From positions 2,562,501 to 2,626,500 of the forward strand of contig NZ_CP107996.1 of NCBI RefSeq assembly GCF_036088315.1: a DNA stretch of 64,000 bases, in the 5' to 3' direction. Positions 26,962 through 37,188 of this stretch are shown here, piece by piece (position 1 is the stretch's first letter; every line of letters starts with the position of its first letter). The notes under the pieces were generated by a model, which made no database searches, had not been told where the DNA came from, and worked only from the letters and a program-made list of their open reading frames with translations. A program made the position numbers and the translations under genes. This DNA is from Streptomyces sp. NBC_00344. GTDB lineage: Bacteria; Actinomycetota; Actinomycetes; Streptomycetales; Streptomycetaceae.

Positions 26962-27013
26962 CACCGGGCGGTTCCGGTTCGGGGACAGGCCCGGGCCGGA
27001 CCCGCCCGCCGGG

Positions 27014-28210
27014 CTACAGGATGACGTGGGGCAGGAAGCGGGCGTACTCGTCCGTGACCGGCCCCGCCGACTCCCTGATGCCGAGCCCCGCGGCCTCGTC
27101 CTCGACCACCCACGCACCGAGCACCACACGGTTGCCGTCGAAGTCGGGCAGCGGGGCCAGCTCCTGGTAGCAGCAGAGCTCGTCGGTCCGCGCCGCAGTG
27201 CTGCCGGCCGCACCGGAGCACGCTTCGTGGAGCAGCACACCGGCGCCCTCCCTGCCGAGCAGCGGCTTGGAGACGTACCCCTTCGACTCGGCGAGTTCGC
27301 GCGGGCCGTCCAGATAGGCGGCCAGCAGGTTGGGATGTCCCGGGTAGAGCTCCCACAGCACGGCGAGCAGCGCCTTGTTGGAGAGCAGCATCTTCCAGGC
27401 CGGCTCGATCCAGCAGGTGGAGCCGGTGGAGCCACCGTTGTCGAGGGTGTCGAGGACATGGGGCCCGAAGCTGTCGGTCGTCAGCCACTCCCACGGGTAG
27501 AGCTTGAAGCAGCTGCGGATGAAACGCATCCGTTCGTCTACGAACCGCCCGGACAGCGGGTCCCAGCCGATCTGTTCCACCGTCAGTGCCTCGGTGTCGA
27601 TTCCGGCCTGCTGGGCGGTCTCCCGCAGATAGGCGACCGTCATCAGATCCTCGCCGAGCTCGTCGGCGTGGGAGTGCGCGAAGTGCAGCGGCCCCGGTGG
27701 CAGCAGCGGAGCCTGTCGCTTCCAGGCCGCGATCAGGCGCTCGTGCAGCGAATTCCACTGGTCCGCACCGGGGAAGCGGTCCTCCATCCAGAACCACTGA
27801 GGGCTCGCCGCCTCCACCAGTGAGGTGGGGGTGTCGGCGTTGTACTCGAGCATCTTCGCGGGGCCGTCACCGTCGTACCTGAGGTCGAACCGCGCGTACA
27901 CGGACGGCAGTTCGGCGCGTCTGCGCCACGACTCGCCAACCAGCCCGGCCAGCCGCGGATCGGTGATCCCCAGCTCAGCGAAGCGGTTGTTCTCGACGAT
28001 ATGAGCGGCCGCCGCGAGGCACATGGCATGCAGTTCCTCGACGACCTCCTCGAGCGCCTCGATCTCGGGAAGCGAGAACGAGTAGTACGCGCTCTCGTCC
28101 CAGTACGGGCGGAGCGAGCCGTCGGGATAGCGGGTCAGCGGGTATATCAGCCCCTGCTCCTCGACTGTCCGCTGCCAGCCGGGGCGGGGTTCTGTGGTGT
28201 GGCGCTTCAT
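27014..28210 (-). CDS. Glutathionylspermidine synthase-like ATP-grasp protein (YgiC/YjfC type)
   Basis: The 398-aa protein has the C-terminal ATP-grasp amide-ligase domain of glutathionylspermidine synthase: KMLEYNADTPTSLVEAA and DRFPGADQWNSLHERLIAAW, then SKPLLGREGAGVLLHEACSG for ATP and metal binding. It lacks the amidase half, as do E. coli YgiC and YjfC. Streptomycetes do not make glutathione, so the substrate must differ. It lies 19 bp after a small lipoprotein gene. The pairing resembles ygiB-ygiC of enterobacteria, where a lipoprotein accompanies the ligase. Product unknown. Confidence 0.88.
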   Translation of the reverse strand: MKRHTTEPRPGWQRTVEEQGLIYPLTRYPDGSLRPYWDESAYYSFSLPEIEALEEVVEELHAMCLAAAAHIVENNRFAELGITDPRLAGLVGESWRRRAELPSVYARFDLRYDGDGPAKMLEYNADTPTSLVEAASPQWFWMEDRFPGADQWNSLHERLIAAWKRQAPLLPPGPLHFAHSHADELGEDLMTVAYLRETAQQAGIDTEALTVEQIGWDPLSGRFVDERMRFIRSCFKLYPWEWLTTDSFGPHVLDTLDNGGSTGSTCWIEPAWKMLLSNKALLAVLWELYPGHPNLLAAYLDGPRELAESKGYVSKPLLGREGAGVLLHEACSGAAGSTAARTDELCCYQELAPLPDFDGNRVVLGAWVVEDEAAGLGIRESAGPVTDEYARFLPHVIL

Positions 28211-28229
28211 GGTGTCGGGTACGCCCTGC

Positions 28230-28502
28230 TCAGCCGCCGCTGGAGTGGAAGCCGCCGCCGAAGCCGCCGCGGTGCACCGAGGACTTGTTGAAGCTGCCGC
28301 CGGAGATCTTGCCGTGCCTCGACGTGCCGCCGTAGTAGTAGGTGCCGTGGCCGCTGCTGTCGCTGCACTCGTACTTCGGCAGCTGCTTGTAGGTGTCCGG
28401 GTCCACGCAGCGCTTGTCCACGTCGGAACCGCAGGCCGTGAGCGTTGCCGCCAGCATCCCCATACCGCCGAGCACCACGGCGCCCGACCTCATTTTGCGC
28501 AT
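28230..28502 (-). CDS. Small Gly/Ser/His-rich lipoprotein
   Basis: A 90-aa lipoprotein with signal peptide and lipobox LTAC (TLTACGSDVDKRCVDP), then a Tyr/Gly/Ser-rich mature part ending KSSVHRGGFGGGFHSSGG. Two more cysteines (RCVDP, YECSD) may pair. ATG 28502 has a perfect GGGGGAGGA ribosome site. It is the first gene of an operon with the glutathionylspermidine-synthase-like enzyme, resembling YgiB with YgiC. The C-terminal tail could be the target that the ligase modifies, which is speculation. Confidence 0.8.
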   Translation of the reverse strand: MRKMRSGAVVLGGMGMLAATLTACGSDVDKRCVDPDTYKQLPKYECSDSSGHGTYYYGGTSRHGKISGGSFNKSSVHRGGFGGGFHSSGG

Positions 28503-28525
28503 GCGCTGTCCTCCCCCGTCGTACA

Positions 28526-28549
28526 CATGTCTCAGACATGCACATGTCT
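28526..28549. promoter_or_regulatory. Three CATGTCT half-sites upstream of the lipoprotein gene
   Basis: CATGTCT (28526-28532), its inverse AGACATG (28534-28540) and a second CATGTCT (28543-28549) make a 7-bp inverted repeat with a 1-base centre plus one extra half-site. They lie just downstream of the predicted transcription start, where a bound repressor would act as a road block. Confidence 0.5.
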
Positions 28550-28566
28550 TGGAACTGTCGGCGTAC

Positions 28567-28596
28567 AGACTAGATGTCGCCACCAGCCACGGGTAA
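28567..28596 (-). promoter_or_regulatory. Candidate promoter of lipoprotein-ligase operon
   Basis: On the minus strand TTACCC (28596-28591) and TAGTCT (28572-28567) with an 18-bp spacer. The start near 28560 gives a leader of about 58 nt containing the CATGTCT sites. Confidence 0.5.
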
Positions 28597-28680
28597 CCGG
28601 GTGCACATGATCTCCTCAATCACCCCTGCACTGCCTGCGCGCATCATCGCCGCCGTGCGGGCGCACCGGCCCGCCACCGG

Positions 28681-30069
28681 TCACGGCAGCACCCTGCACA
28701 GGGCGTCCAGTGCCGCCGCGTAGGCACTGTCCGGCGGGGTGCCGTAACCGACGACCAGTGCGTCGCGACCCGCGGGGGCGTCCACGTGCCGGTAGCGCGA
28801 CACTCCCTCCAGAGCCAGCCCCTGCCATGCGGCCGCCTGCACCACAGACTGCTCGGTACCCGGCGGAAGTTCCAGGACGGCATGCAGTCCCGCTGCGATC
28901 CCGTGCACCCGGACGTCGGGGGCCCGTTCGGCGAGCGCGGCCACCAGCTGGTCGCGTCTGCGGCGGTAGCGCAGCCTGTTCGCGCGGATATGACGGTCGT
29001 ACGCGCCGGAAGCGATGAACTCGGCGAGCGTCAGCTGGTCCGGCGAACTCGACAGGTCATGCGGCCCCTTCGCGTCCAGCACCTCGCCCACCGCATCCTG
29101 CGGGACCACCATCCAGGCCAGCCGCAGGCCGGGGGCCAGGGATTTGCTCGCCGTGCCGAAGTACACGACCCGTTCGGGGTCGAGGCCCTGGAGGGCACCC
29201 ACCGGCTGGCGGTCGTAGCGGAACTCCCCGTCGTAGTCGTCCTCCAGGATCAGCCCTCCCGAACCGCGCGCCCAGTCGACGGCGGCAGCCCGCCGGTCGG
29301 GGCTGAGCGGTACACCGATCGGGAACTGGTGCGCGGGTGTCATCAGCACCGCACCCTCCCGCCCCAGCGCCCCGGTCTGCGAGCCCAGTTCGTCGAAGGG
29401 CAGTGCGGGGGTGTGCAGCCCCGCGTCGGTGAGCAGGTCCCAGTGCACATCGAGGCCGTAGGACTCGACCGCCACCTCCCGCACCCGCCTCGACCGCAGC
29501 ACCTTCCCCATCAGCATCAGCCCGTGCACGAAGCCCGAACAGACGACGATCCGGTCCGGGTCGGCGTACACGCCCCGGGCCCGGGCCAGGTACTCGGCGA
29601 GTACGGTCCGCAGTTCGATCCTGCCGCGGGGGTCGCCGTAGCCGAACGCCTCGTGGGGTGCGGCGCTCAGCGCCTTTCTGGCCGCCTTGAGCCACTCCGT
29701 ACGCGGGAAGGACGCCAGGTCGGGCGTTCCCGGATTGAGGTTGTGGACGGGTCCGAGGCGCACCGGCCGCCGGGGGGTGACGGCTCTCTTCGCGGCACGC
29801 GGGGCGGCCCTCCGGGCCACCTGGGTGCCCGAACCCTGCCGCGCGGTCAGCCACCCCTCGGCCACCAGTTCGGCGTACGCGTCGGCGACCGTGTTGCGGG
29901 CCATTCCCAGATCGGCCGCGAGGGTCCTGGAGGACGGCAGCCTGGTGCCGGGAGACAGCCGTCCGGTGCGCACCGCCTTGCGAAGCGCGTCGGTGAGACC
30001 CACCCGGAGCCCGGGCCCGGTCAGATCGAGGTGCAGGTCTACGCCGAAATTGGCCCATGAATCCGTCAT
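28681..30069 (-). CDS. MocR-type regulator (GntR helix-turn-helix fused to aminotransferase domain, PdxR-like)
   Basis: The 462-aa protein joins a GntR winged helix (about 13-80: ALRKAVRTGRLSPGTRLPSS, RTLAADLGMARNTVADAYAE, LVAEGWLTARQGSGTQV) to a class I aminotransferase fold that binds PLP as effector. The PLP lysine lies in VVYFGTASKSLAPGLRLAWM, and ILEDDYDGEFRYDRQPVGAL is another hallmark. Members control vitamin B6, GABA or taurine genes, usually next to them. Here the divergent neighbour, 47 bp away, is a carboxymuconolactone-decarboxylase-like gene, so the regulon is not obvious. No pdxS/pdxT is nearby. Confidence 0.92.
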   Translation of the reverse strand: MTDSWANFGVDLHLDLTGPGLRVGLTDALRKAVRTGRLSPGTRLPSSRTLAADLGMARNTVADAYAELVAEGWLTARQGSGTQVARRAAPRAAKRAVTPRRPVRLGPVHNLNPGTPDLASFPRTEWLKAARKALSAAPHEAFGYGDPRGRIELRTVLAEYLARARGVYADPDRIVVCSGFVHGLMLMGKVLRSRRVREVAVESYGLDVHWDLLTDAGLHTPALPFDELGSQTGALGREGAVLMTPAHQFPIGVPLSPDRRAAAVDWARGSGGLILEDDYDGEFRYDRQPVGALQGLDPERVVYFGTASKSLAPGLRLAWMVVPQDAVGEVLDAKGPHDLSSSPDQLTLAEFIASGAYDRHIRANRLRYRRRRDQLVAALAERAPDVRVHGIAAGLHAVLELPPGTEQSVVQAAAWQGLALEGVSRYRHVDAPAGRDALVVGYGTPPDSAYAAALDALCRVLP

Positions 30070-30073
30070 GTAA

Positions 30074-30109
30074 ATGGACCATACGCCTGCGCCACACCGG
30101 CCGTAGGGT
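30074..30109 (+). promoter_or_regulatory. Divergent control region of MocR and AhpD-like genes
   Basis: TAGGGT (30104-30109) ends 7 bases before ATG 30117, so the AhpD-like mRNA is probably leaderless; no good -35 is present, as in activator-dependent promoters. A small palindrome ATGG-A-CCAT (30074-30082) lies between the two starts and is a candidate MocR site. Confidence 0.4.
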
Positions 30110-30116
30110 CGTAGCC

Positions 30117-30629
30117 ATGACGACAGAGACCAAGCAGGACACGAACTACGCCCCCGAGCACGCTCCCCGGCTCCAGATGGCCACGCTGGCCCCCGAGGTC
30201 TACAAGGCCATGGTGAAGCTGGACGCCGCGGCCCGCCAGGGCGTGGATCCGACCACCCTCGAGCTGGTGAAGATCCGCGCGTCGCAGCTCAACCACTGTG
30301 CGTTCTGCCTGGACATGCACACCAAGGACGCGCTCGCGGCGGGCGAGTCGTTCGAGCGGATCGTGCAGCTCAGCGGCTGGGAGGAGTCCAGGCACTTCTA
30401 CACCGAGAAGGAGCTTGCGGCGATCGCGCTGGCCGAGGCGATCACGGTGATCACCGACGGATTCGTTCCCGACGAGGTGTACGCGCAGGCGGCCCAGCAC
30501 TTCGATGAGACCGAGCTCGCCCATCTGATCGCCGCGATCACCGTGATCAATGCGTGGAACCGCTTCGCCGTCTCCACCCGGATGGCCCCGGGCCACTACA
30601 CGCCGGGCGCCTTCGCCCACCGGAGCTGA
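30117..30629 (+). CDS. Carboxymuconolactone decarboxylase/AhpD-family protein
   Basis: A 170-aa all-helical protein with the AhpD-type active site CxxC plus His in NHCAFCLDMHTKDAL, preceded by ELVKIRASQ. Proteins with this motif are thiol peroxidases or peroxidase reductants. ITVINAWNRFAVSTRM near the end is typical of the AhpD-like (not the decarboxylase) branch. ATG 30117 is close to the predicted transcription start. Its stop is 9 bp before the PEP-mutase-like gene, giving a two-gene operon controlled by the divergent MocR protein. Confidence 0.88.
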   Translation: MTTETKQDTNYAPEHAPRLQMATLAPEVYKAMVKLDAAARQGVDPTTLELVKIRASQLNHCAFCLDMHTKDALAAGESFERIVQLSGWEESRHFYTEKELAAIALAEAITVITDGFVPDEVYAQAAQHFDETELAHLIAAITVINAWNRFAVSTRMAPGHYTPGAFAHRS

Positions 30630-30638
30630 GCGACCGCG

Positions 30639-31343
30639 ATGACCGACTTCCGCCGTCTGCACCTCGGCCGCGCCGCCGGCGACCCGCTGGTCCTCCCCGG
30701 CCCCTGGGACGCCGCGAGCGCCCGGGTGTTCGCCGATGCCGGCTTCCCTGCCCTGGCCACGCCGAGCGCCGGGGTGGCGGCGTCCCTGGGCTACGAGGAC
30801 GGTTCCACCCCGCCGGACGAGATGTTCGCCGCGGTCGCCCGTATCGTCCGGGCCGTGGACGTCCCCGTGTCCGCGGACATCGAGGACGGTTACGGTCTTC
30901 CGCCGAAGGAGCTGGTGGCCCGGTTGCTGGACACCGGGGCCGTCGGGTGCAATCTGGAGGACTCGTCGGCGGGCGCCCTCAAGGACCCCGAGCGGCACGC
31001 GGCATGGCTTGCGGAGGTCCGCGTGGCGGCCGGCGGCGGGCTCTTCATCAACGCCCGGGTGGACACGTACATCCGCGGTGTCCGCGATCCGGCGCAGGCC
31101 GTCGGCCGGGCCCGCCGGTATCTCGCCGCGGGGGCCGACTGCGTGTACCCGATCGCGGCCCCGCCGGAGCAGCTCCCCGGACTTGCGGCCGCGATCGGAG
31201 CACCGCTCAACGCGATCGTGAAGCCGTCCGGCCCTTCGCCGCGCACACTCGGCGAACTCGGCGCCACCCGCGTCACGTTCGGCCCGGGCCTGCAGAGACA
31301 GGCGATGGAGCGGCTGCGTCAGGACGCGAACACCTTGATGTAG
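30639..31343 (+). CDS. Isocitrate lyase/PEP mutase superfamily protein
   Basis: A 234-aa alpha/beta barrel of the PEP mutase superfamily. The start is typical (PLVLPGPWDAASARVFADAG), the metal-binding core reads VSADIEDGYG and VGCNLEDSS, and INARVDTYIRGV matches the next strand. The KKCGH loop of isocitrate lyases is absent, so it is not a true isocitrate lyase. Members cleave or form C-C or P-C bonds of 2- or 3-carbon acids, and the substrate is unknown. The last 25 bp overlap the convergent DUF3592-like gene. Confidence 0.87.
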   Translation: MTDFRRLHLGRAAGDPLVLPGPWDAASARVFADAGFPALATPSAGVAASLGYEDGSTPPDEMFAAVARIVRAVDVPVSADIEDGYGLPPKELVARLLDTGAVGCNLEDSSAGALKDPERHAAWLAEVRVAAGGGLFINARVDTYIRGVRDPAQAVGRARRYLAAGADCVYPIAAPPEQLPGLAAAIGAPLNAIVKPSGPSPRTLGELGATRVTFGPGLQRQAMERLRQDANTLM

Positions 31344-31759
31344 GTCGTCACGAACACCACGCAGAACACCACCATCACCGCGCAGAAGACGATGACGAAC
31401 AGCGCGCCGAGCATGCTGCGGGCCGCTGTGGACGGCGGAAGCGCGGTGGCGCGTTCCGGCCGGTCAGCGGGGTAGTGGACGGTGACGAAGTCGCCTTCCA
31501 GCCGGGTACCGGGGCCGCCGGACTCCTCGAACCGGACGGGCTGCCCGCCCGCCGGGGTGAATTCGTACACGTGGTGCAGAGTCGTCGTGCGGTGGCCCGA
31601 GTCGGAGTCGCGGCTGGTCGTGGTGTACGTCCGCAGGCACCGGGCCTCGGCGGTGAGCCCACTGCGCCAGGCCGCGCGCAGGCGCAGTGTGGCGATCACG
31701 GTGCGGCAGGCGATGAGCAACGCGACCATGGCGATGAATGCGGGTACGGCATAGAACAT
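31319..31759 (-). CDS. Membrane protein with DUF3592-like domain
   Basis: A 146-aa protein with a helix at 2-22 (FYAVPAFIAMVALLIACRTV), a beta-rich domain (TLHHVYEFTPAGGQPVRFEE, DFVTVHYPADRPERA) and a long hydrophobic helix at about 113-138. The layout is that of the DUF3592 family, of unknown function. It is convergent with the PEP-mutase-like gene (25-bp overlap) and lies 135 bp past mdh on the same strand. It is separated from mdh by the strong mdh terminator. Confidence 0.75.
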   Translation of the reverse strand: MFYAVPAFIAMVALLIACRTVIATLRLRAAWRSGLTAEARCLRTYTTTSRDSDSGHRTTTLHHVYEFTPAGGQPVRFEESGGPGTRLEGDFVTVHYPADRPERATALPPSTAARSMLGALFVIVFCAVMVVFCVVFVTTYIKVFAS

Positions 31760-31832
31760 GGGCTACCCCCGTAGCGATGCGGTGCAGGAACCCTGCGTGG
31801 CCATGCCGCTCAGCATGTCTGCCTGCACAGAT

Positions 31833-31862
31833 GCCCCCGGCAACCTGACGGTTGCCGGGGGC
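31833..31862 (-). terminator. Terminator after mdh
   Basis: A perfect 13-bp stem GCCCCCGGCAACC / GGTTGCCGGGGGC with a 4-base loop, 33 bp past the mdh stop. No U-tract follows. Confidence 0.85.
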
Positions 31863-31894
31863 CGGTGTCGTGTCGGTGCGCCGCTACCGCAGGC

Positions 31895-33385
<1,491 letters not shown>

Positions 33386-33868
33386 TCACCGCACGGTGAA
33401 GTGCACCAGATCCTCCAGGAACGGGATCTCGAGCCAGGGGTTCGGCTGCACCATCAGCGCGAGCAGGGTGATCACCACGCCGAGCACCCCGTAGGTCAGC
33501 ATGTCGGTGAAGCGGGAGCGCACCGCCAGCATCCCCACCGAGCGCACCCACCAGCGCATCACCGCGCCTGCCATCAGGGCCGCGCCGATGACCAGCAGGC
33601 CCACCCGGGTGACGTCCAGGGCGACCAGCAGCAGTCCCACACCGGTCAGGACCAGCACCGTCAGCAGGGGCCACTGCCGGGCGGGCGCCGGGGCGTCCCC
33701 CGCGGCGGCGCGGCCACCGCCCTCGGGGCGGGCGGTGTCGCGGGTGACCCTGGGGAAACGACGGCTGGTGCGTACCGGCTCGCCCTCGGGGCCCGGCGCG
33801 CTGACGACACCCTTCGCCCCGGGTTCGCCGGACTCGCCGGGACCGGTCCCGGCGGGGTCAGCCGGCAC
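33386..33868 (-). CDS. DUF3017-family membrane protein
   Basis: A 160-aa protein with a Pro/Gly/Glu-rich cytoplasmic head of about 65 residues, then three hydrophobic helices ([59 protein letters not shown]) and a short end. DUF3017 proteins have no known function and in streptomycetes usually sit just after folD. Here the start overlaps the folD stop by 11 bp, so the two are translated together. Confidence 0.82.
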   Translation of the reverse strand: MPADPAGTGPGESGEPGAKGVVSAPGPEGEPVRTSRRFPRVTRDTARPEGGGRAAAGDAPAPARQWPLLTVLVLTGVGLLLVALDVTRVGLLVIGAALMAGAVMRWWVRSVGMLAVRSRFTDMLTYGVLGVVITLLALMVQPNPWLEIPFLEDLVHFTVR

Positions 33869-34712
33869 TGCGCTCAGCCGCCTCCACCACGTTCACCAGC
33901 AGCTGAGCGCGGGTCATCGGGCCCACTCCGCCGGGGTTCGGGGAGATCCACGCCGCCACGTCGGCGACTCCGGGGTGCACGTCGCCGACGATCTTGCCGT
34001 TCTCGTCCCTGCTGACGCCGACATCCAGAACAGCCGCCCCCGGCTTGACGTCCTCCGGCTTGATGATGTGCGGCACACCGGCGGCCGCCACGACGATGTC
34101 CGCCTGCTTGAGCTGCGCGGACAGGTCACGGGTTCCGGTGTGGCATTGGGTGACCGTCGCGTTCTCGGACTTGCGCGTCAGCAGCAGCGGGATCGAACGG
34201 CCGACGGTGATGCCGCGGCCCACGACCACGACATGCGCCCCGTTGATCTCCACACCGTGGTGGCGGAGCAGCTGGATGATGCCCTGCGGGGTGCAGGGCA
34301 GCGGGGCCGTCTCGTTGAGCACCAGCTTGCCGAGGCTGGTCGGGTGCAGGCCGTCGGCGTCCTTGGCCGGGTCCATGAGTTCCAGGACACGGTTGGTGTC
34401 GATGCCCTTGGGCAGCGGCAGCTGGACGATGTATCCGGTGCACTCCGGGTCGTCGTTGAGCTCCCTGACGACCGCCTCGATCTCCTCCTGGGTGGCAGTG
34501 CCGGGGAGTTCGCGCTGGATGGATCCCATGCCGACCTCGGCACAGTCGCGGTGCTTGCCGTTGACGTACCACCGGCTGCCCGGGTCGTCACCGACCAGCA
34601 GGGTGCCGAGACCGGGGATGATCCCCTTCTCCTTGAGGGCCGCCACGCGGGCGGTCAGATCGGACTTGATCGCGGCCGCGGTGGCCTTGCCATCGAGAAT
34701 CTGGGCTGTCAT
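33858..34712 (-). CDS. folD: Methylenetetrahydrofolate dehydrogenase/cyclohydrolase
   Basis: Bifunctional enzyme interconverting 5,10-methylene- and 10-formyl-tetrahydrofolate, the formyl donor for PurN and PurH. The catalytic Lys is in [15 protein letters not shown]. Other landmarks are [19 protein letters not shown], the cofactor loop [16 protein letters not shown] and the end [22 protein letters not shown] 34712 gives 284 aa, the usual length. It is first in an operon with the DUF3017 gene. I see no ZTP riboswitch in its 212-bp upstream gap, unlike glyA. That gap holds a TTGCAC-TTGCAC direct repeat. Confidence 0.96.
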   Translation of the reverse strand: MTAQILDGKATAAAIKSDLTARVAALKEKGIIPGLGTLLVGDDPGSRWYVNGKHRDCAEVGMGSIQRELPGTATQEEIEAVVRELNDDPECTGYIVQLPLPKGIDTNRVLELMDPAKDADGLHPTSLGKLVLNETAPLPCTPQGIIQLLRHHGVEINGAHVVVVGRGITVGRSIPLLLTRKSENATVTQCHTGTRDLSAQLKQADIVVAAAGVPHIIKPEDVKPGAAVLDVGVSRDENGKIVGDVHPGVADVAAWISPNPGGVGPMTRAQLLVNVVEAAERSAG

Positions 34713-34924
34713 GCACCCCATTCTTCCAGGGCGTGCCCTGATCGCCCAAGTTGCACTTGCACAACGCATACGGAAGGCGACTGGACAAACTTATGCGCGG
34801 TTTAGAACGATGATCCCGCAGTGCCGCGGGCAGTGCAGGGGGGCAGGACCGCAACATCAGCATTTCGCACCAATCCTCCGCTCGTACCGCGTCGTCCCGC
34901 ACGATCTACGGAGGAAATACCGCC

Positions 34925-35542
34925 ATGAGCTTCGGCGACCCGAACAACCCCTACGGCCAGCCGCAGGGTCAGCCCCAGCAGCCGCCGCAGCCCGGCTACG
35001 GCTACCCGCAGCAGGCGCCACAGGGCGTCCCGCCGCAGCAGGGCATGCCGCCGCAGCCCGGCTACGGCTACCCGCAGGCACCGCCGGTCCAGCCCTACGG
35101 CGGCGGCTACCCGCAGCAGCCCGGCTACGGCGGCATGCCGGAGTTCGCCGGCTGGTGGAGGAGGTTCGGCGCCCTGCTCCTCGACGGTCTGATCATTGGC
35201 GTCCCCTACAGCATCATCGTCGGCATCGGCGGCTCCGTGGGCGGCGGCGCCGGTTCTGCCATCGCCATAGTCGGCATCCTCTTCGGCATCGGGCTGGGGC
35301 TCTTCAAGCTCTACAAGGAGGGCACCACCGGCCAGTTCATCGGCAAGAAGGCCCTCGGTATCAGCCTGCTGCGCGAGGCCGACGGCCAGACCCTGGGCTT
35401 CGGCATGGCGTTCGTCCGCTACCTCGCCCACTTCGTGGACAGCATCGCCTGCTACCTGGGCTGGCTGTGGCCGGCCTGGGACGCCAAGAAGCAGACGTTC
35501 GCGGACAAGATCTGCTCCACCGTGGTCGTCAAGGTCGGCTGA
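34925..35542 (+). CDS. RDD-family membrane protein with Pro/Gln/Gly-rich head
   Basis: The 205-aa protein has an N-terminal 70 residues of repeated PGYGYPQ and PPQQGMP units, then an RDD domain: GWWRRFGALLLDGLIIGVPY (Arg and Asp of the name), two further helices, TTGQFIGKKALGISLLRE and AWDAKKQTFADKICSTVVV. RDD proteins are proposed ion transporters or envelope factors. GGAGGAAA gives a strong ribosome site for ATG 34925. The disordered head resembles those of other streptomycete envelope proteins, including the one at 6061. Confidence 0.88.
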   Translation: MSFGDPNNPYGQPQGQPQQPPQPGYGYPQQAPQGVPPQQGMPPQPGYGYPQAPPVQPYGGGYPQQPGYGGMPEFAGWWRRFGALLLDGLIIGVPYSIIVGIGGSVGGGAGSAIAIVGILFGIGLGLFKLYKEGTTGQFIGKKALGISLLREADGQTLGFGMAFVRYLAHFVDSIACYLGWLWPAWDAKKQTFADKICSTVVVKVG

Positions 35543-35559
35543 CCCGCGCCCGGTTGCAC

Positions 35560-35606
35560 CCGAGGGCCGTAACTCCGCGCTGTTCGCGCGGAGTTACGGC
35601 CCTCGG
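35560..35606. terminator. Bidirectional terminator between RDD gene and purH
   Basis: A perfect 21-bp stem with a 5-base loop (TGTTC): the arm at 35560-35580, beginning CCGAGGGCCGTAACTCC, pairs fully with 35586-35606. It is the longest hairpin in the window and lies 18 bp after the RDD stop and 14 bp past the purH stop, so it serves both convergent genes. Confidence 0.92.
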
Positions 35607-35619
35607 TCGTACGGGACGC

Positions 35620-37188
35620 TCAGTGGAAGAAGTGGCGGGTGCCGGTGAAGTACATCGTCACGCCTGCCTTGCCCGCGGCCTCCACGACCTGCTCGTCACG
35701 GATCGAACCGCCCGGCTGCACCACGGCCTTGACCCCGGCGTTCGCCAGGATCTCGAAGCCGTCGGGGAACGGGAAGAAGGCGTCGGACGCGGCGTACGCG
35801 CCCCGCGCCCGCTCCTCGCCCGCACGCTCCACCGCGAGCTTCGCCGAGTCGACGCGGTTGACCTGGCCCATCCCGACGCCGACGGACGCGCCGTCCTTGG
35901 CCAGCAGGATCGCGTTGGACTTCACAGCGCGGCACGCCTTCCACGCGAAGGCCAGCTCCGCGAGTTCGCCGGCGGCCAGCGCGTCGCCCGATGCCAGGGT
36001 CCAGCTCGCCGGGTCGTCGCCCCCGGCCTGGAGCTGGTCGGTGGCCTGGAGCAGGGCACCGCCGTCGATCTGCTTGACCTCGTACGCCGCCGAAGGGGCA
36101 CCGGGGCAGCGCAGCACCCGCAGGTTCTTCTTGCGGGCCAGCGCCTCGAGCGCACCGTCCTCGTAGTCCGGAGCGACCAGGACCTCGGTGAAGATCTCCG
36201 CGATCTGCTCGGCGAGTGCGACGGTGACCGGGCGGTTGACGGCGATCACGCCGCCGTAGGCGGAGACCGGGTCGCAGGCGTGCGCCCTGCGGTGCGTCTC
36301 GGCCAGGTCCTCGCCGATCGCGATGCCGCACGGGTTGGCGTGCTTGATGATCGCCACGCAGGGCTCCGCGTGGTCGTACGCGGCCCGGCGGGCGGCGTCG
36401 GTGTCCGTGTAGTTGTTGTAGGACATCTCCTTGCCGTGCAGCTGCTCGGCCTGCGCGAGACCGCCGGTGCCGGACAGGTACAGGGCCGCGCCCTGGTGCG
36501 GGTTCTCGCCGTAGCGCAGCACGTTCCCGCGCTCATAGGTGGCGCCCAGGAACTCGGGGAAGCCGCTGTCGTCGGATGCCGCGTACTCGACCGCGAACCA
36601 GCTGGCCACCGCCACGTCGTAGGCGGCGGTGTGCCGGAATGCCTCAGCGGCCAGCCGCTTACGGGCGGTCAGGTCGAATCCGCCGTTCCGTACGGCCTCC
36701 AGGACGTCCGCGTACCGCTGCGGGTGGGTGACGACCGCGACGGACGGGTGGTTCTTCGCGGCGGCCCTGACCATCGAGGGGCCGCCGATGTCGATCTGCT
36801 CGACGCACTCGTCGTCGGTGGCGCCGGATGCGACGGTCTGAGTGAACGGGTACAGGTTCACCACGACCAGGTCGAACGGCTCCACGCCGAGCTCGTCGAG
36901 CTGCCGACGGTGGTCCTCCAGCCGCAGATCGGCGAGGATCCCGGCGTGCACCCGCGGGTGCAGCGTCTTGACCCGGCCGTCCAGGCACTCGGGGAAGCCG
37001 GTGAGCTCCTCGACCTTGGTGACCGGCACCCCGGCCGCCGCGATCTTGGCGGCGGTGGATCCGGTGGAGACGAGCGTGACGCCCGCCTCGTGCAGTCCGA
37101 GGGCCAGCTCCTCCAGACCGGACTTGTCGTAGACGCTGACGAGCGCGCGGCGGATGGGCTTAACGGTGTCCGTATTCTCGGTGTGCAC
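35620..37188 (-). CDS. purH: Bifunctional AICAR formyltransferase/IMP cyclohydrolase
   Basis: Last two steps of IMP synthesis. The N-terminal MGS-like cyclohydrolase domain spans about 1-200 ([51 protein letters not shown]). The transformylase follows, with [13 protein letters not shown] and the catalytic Lys-His in [19 protein letters not shown] 37188 gives 522 aa, the normal length, with AAAGG upstream; it lies 29 bp inside the purN 3-prime end. AICAR is the precursor of ZTP, the ligand of the glyA riboswitch. Confidence 0.95.
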   Translation of the reverse strand: MHTENTDTVKPIRRALVSVYDKSGLEELALGLHEAGVTLVSTGSTAAKIAAAGVPVTKVEELTGFPECLDGRVKTLHPRVHAGILADLRLEDHRRQLDELGVEPFDLVVVNLYPFTQTVASGATDDECVEQIDIGGPSMVRAAAKNHPSVAVVTHPQRYADVLEAVRNGGFDLTARKRLAAEAFRHTAAYDVAVASWFAVEYAASDDSGFPEFLGATYERGNVLRYGENPHQGAALYLSGTGGLAQAEQLHGKEMSYNNYTDTDAARRAAYDHAEPCVAIIKHANPCGIAIGEDLAETHRRAHACDPVSAYGGVIAVNRPVTVALAEQIAEIFTEVLVAPDYEDGALEALARKKNLRVLRCPGAPSAAYEVKQIDGGALLQATDQLQAGGDDPASWTLASGDALAAGELAELAFAWKACRAVKSNAILLAKDGASVGVGMGQVNRVDSAKLAVERAGEERARGAYAASDAFFPFPDGFEILANAGVKAVVQPGGSIRDEQVVEAAGKAGVTMYFTGTRHFFH

